This document shows positions 5,489-6,626 of a stretch of DNA of 6,626 nt, piece by piece (positions within the stretch are counted from its first letter, which is position 1; every line of letters starts with the position of its first letter). The stretch covers positions 1 to 6,626 of the forward strand of contig VAXK01000126.1 of NCBI GenBank assembly GCA_005885565.1. The letters are read 5' to 3'. Made by a program: the position numbers and the translations under genes. The notes beneath the pieces were generated by a model. It did not search any database. It saw nothing but the letters and a program-made list of their open reading frames with translations, and was not told the DNA's origin. The DNA comes from Actinomycetota bacterium (GTDB lineage: Bacteria; Actinomycetota; Thermoleophilia; Gaiellales; Gaiellaceae).

Positions 5489-6207
5489 TAGCCCGAGCCT
5501 AGCGTCACGACGCTGCCGCCGACGCTGACGAGCCCGTCCTTCGCGAGCGCTTCGACGACCTCCGCGTCGAGCTCGCTCGTCGAGTGCGGGCGCTCCGCGA
5601 CGAGCCGGAGCGTGTGTGCACGGCGCTGGCGGAACGAGCCCTCGAAGCGTGACTGCCGGCGGAGCGGCTCGAAGCGCGCGCCGCGCGAGGGACAGCGGGC
5701 GGCGAGCGGGCAAGCGCCGCAATGCGGAATGCGTGCGAGGCAGATCGTCGCCCCGAGATCCATTAGCGCCTGCGCCGCGGCGGGGCCGAACTCCGCTCCG
5801 GTCCGCTCCTGCACGCGCCGCACGTTGGTGTCGACGGGAAGCACCGCGCGGCCGAAAGCGAAGTTGGCGAGTGCCGCGGCCGTGTAGGGCCCGACGCCGG
5901 GCAGCTCGGTGAGATCGTCGGGCCAGCCGCGCGACGCGACGACCTCAGCCGCGCGTTTGAGGTTGACGGCGCGGCGGTTGTAGCCGAGTCCCTGCCACTC
6001 TCGGATGACGTCCGCCGTGGACGCGTCCGCGAGCGCCTGCGCCGTCGGCCAGCGCGCGAGCCAGCGCAGGTAGCGCGGCACGACGCGCTCGACCTGCGTC
6101 TGCTGGAGCATGACCTCGGAGACGAGGATCGCGTACGGATCGCGTGTCCTCCGCCAGGGCAGGTCGCGTCCGTAGCGGGCAAACCAAGCTCGGAGGTCGG
6201 CTTCCAT
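5488..6207 (-). CDS. mutY: A/G-specific adenine DNA glycosylase MutY, short form
   Basis: MutY removes adenine mispaired with 8-oxoguanine. The 239-residue protein has the N-terminal LPWR (16-19), catalytic E31 in SEVMLQQTQV, the helix-hairpin-helix LPGVGPYTAAAL (102-113), catalytic D126 in VDTNV, and a complete 4Fe-4S cluster ligand set C-x6-C-x2-C-x5-C (C156, C163, C166, C172). The Glu in SEVMLQQTQ favours MutY over endonuclease III. It lacks the NUDIX-like C-terminal 8-oxoG recognition domain of E. coli MutY (~350 residues). A short tail (181-239) with FEGSFRQRR and a winged-helix-like end resembles actinobacterial MutY tails. ATG at 6207 starts right before the conserved helix; a GTG at 6261 would add 18 unconserved residues. 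It heads a tightly overlapping operon with the CMD-like pair and is divergent from the 6287 gene. Confidence 0.92.
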   Translation of the reverse strand: MEADLRAWFARYGRDLPWRRTRDPYAILVSEVMLQQTQVERVVPRYLRWLARWPTAQALADASTADVIREWQGLGYNRRAVNLKRAAEVVASRGWPDDLTELPGVGPYTAAALANFAFGRAVLPVDTNVRRVQERTGAEFGPAAAQALMDLGATICLARIPHCGACPLAARCPSRGARFEPLRRQSRFEGSFRQRRAHTLRLVAERPHSTSELDAEVVEALAKDGLVSVGGSVVTLGSG

Positions 6208-6223
6208 GATCGAGAGGCTATTC

Positions 6224-6240
6224 GGCCAGAGGCCTTGGCC
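6224..6240. repeat. short inverted repeat upstream of mutY
   Basis: GGCCA (6224-6228) and TGGCC (6236-6240) are inverted around a seven-base centre that contains AGGCCT. It lies 17 bp upstream of the mutY ATG, in the 79-bp divergent gap between mutY and the gene starting at 6287. It could be a small hairpin in the mutY leader or a regulator site; GGCC-rich repeats of this size are also common by chance here. No convincing promoter boxes were found in the gap for either gene. Confidence 0.3.
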
Positions 6241-6286
6241 AGCGCAACTCTTGGCAGCCACGCCATTCCCGAAGATACTCCGACTG

Positions 6287-6626
6287 ATGATCGACCTCTC
6301 GGAGCTAACGATGATCGTCGACGCCTACACTCAAGAATGGCGGCCTCGAGCGACACGAGAACTCGATAACTTCCGTCGTCGCTCTACGGACGAAGATGCG
6401 ATCACCGCTGCGGCGCTCGCCAAACTGCCAAGTGGTAAGCGCCATCCGCACCAGTACCGAGTTCCTCGCGCCGCACTCAACGAGAGTCGTCGCCGCCTCA
6501 TCGACAACATCGAGCTTCTAAAGCGCGCGACGAGCTTCGATGAGTTGATCGAACTCGTGGAGCGACTAAGCGGATCAATACCTGGTATCGGGGAGCTAAC
6601 CGTCTACGACACTGCGCTGCGAATCG
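6287..6626 (+). CDS. unrecognised protein, 3'-truncated by the window edge
   Basis: An uninterrupted frame begins at ATG 6287 and runs off the window after 113 codons. The N-terminal part is helical and highly charged (DAYTQEWRPRATRELDNFRR). A basic patch GKRHPHQYRVPRAAL follows, then a predicted helix LNESRRRLIDNIELLKRA. The visible end is SGSIPGIGELTVYDTALRI, where PGIGELTVYDTAL recalls a helix-hairpin-helix-like turn and resembles a conserved bacterial hypothetical family I cannot name securely. A second in-frame ATG at 6311 has a better Shine-Dalgarno (GGAG at 6301-6304), so the true start may be there, giving a protein eight residues shorter. GC falls to roughly 52-62% in sampled 60-base blocks, with several CTA and ATA codons, unlike the ~75% GC genes upstream. 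It is divergent from mutY. No function is proposed. Confidence 0.6.
   Translation, partial: MIDLSELTMIVDAYTQEWRPRATRELDNFRRRSTDEDAITAAALAKLPSGKRHPHQYRVPRAALNESRRRLIDNIELLKRATSFDELIELVERLSGSIPGIGELTVYDTALRI

Overview
The window is a chromosomal segment with very high GC (about 70-78% in sampled blocks). It is densely packed and uses GTG and TTG starts freely. The pairing of radA with disA, followed by a CarD-type RNA polymerase-binding protein and the isoprenoid genes ispD and ispF, points to a high-GC actinobacterium (Actinomycetota). A deep-branching class such as Thermoleophilia is possible, but that is inference from gene order and composition. No rRNA, tRNA, CRISPR array or insertion sequence was seen.

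Plus strand, 1-4721. A 5'-truncated radA overlaps disA by 26 nt; both concern recombination, DNA integrity sensing and c-di-AMP. Then come a tight 144-bp gap holding a hairpin and the carD promoter, and carD itself with a TTG start. A 122-nt structured leader with a strong but possibly sequestered Shine-Dalgarno follows. It leads into the overlapping run ispD - HAD-family protein - ispF, which covers two steps of the MEP isoprenoid pathway.

Minus strand, 6207-4701. Three genes overlap head to tail: mutY (adenine DNA glycosylase), an 82-residue cysteine-free protein resembling half of an AhpD/CMD domain, and a full AhpD/carboxymuconolactone-decarboxylase-like gene. The last gene carries an in-frame TGA exactly where the family has the second cysteine of its CxxC...H redox motif, giving CPF-U-TNAH. 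A hairpin with a GGUC loop starts a few bases after the TGA, as expected of a bacterial SECIS element. The best reading is a selenoprotein with selenocysteine at the peroxidatic position, not a pseudogene. This is the main discovery of the window. The operon would join repair of oxidised-DNA mispairs to thiol/selenol peroxide chemistry. Its 3' end overlaps the convergent ispF by 21 bp.

The last 340 bp on the plus strand hold the start of a divergent, unrecognised gene that runs off the window. Its GC is clearly lower (roughly 52-62% in sampled 60-base blocks), which suggests an accessory or acquired region begins here.
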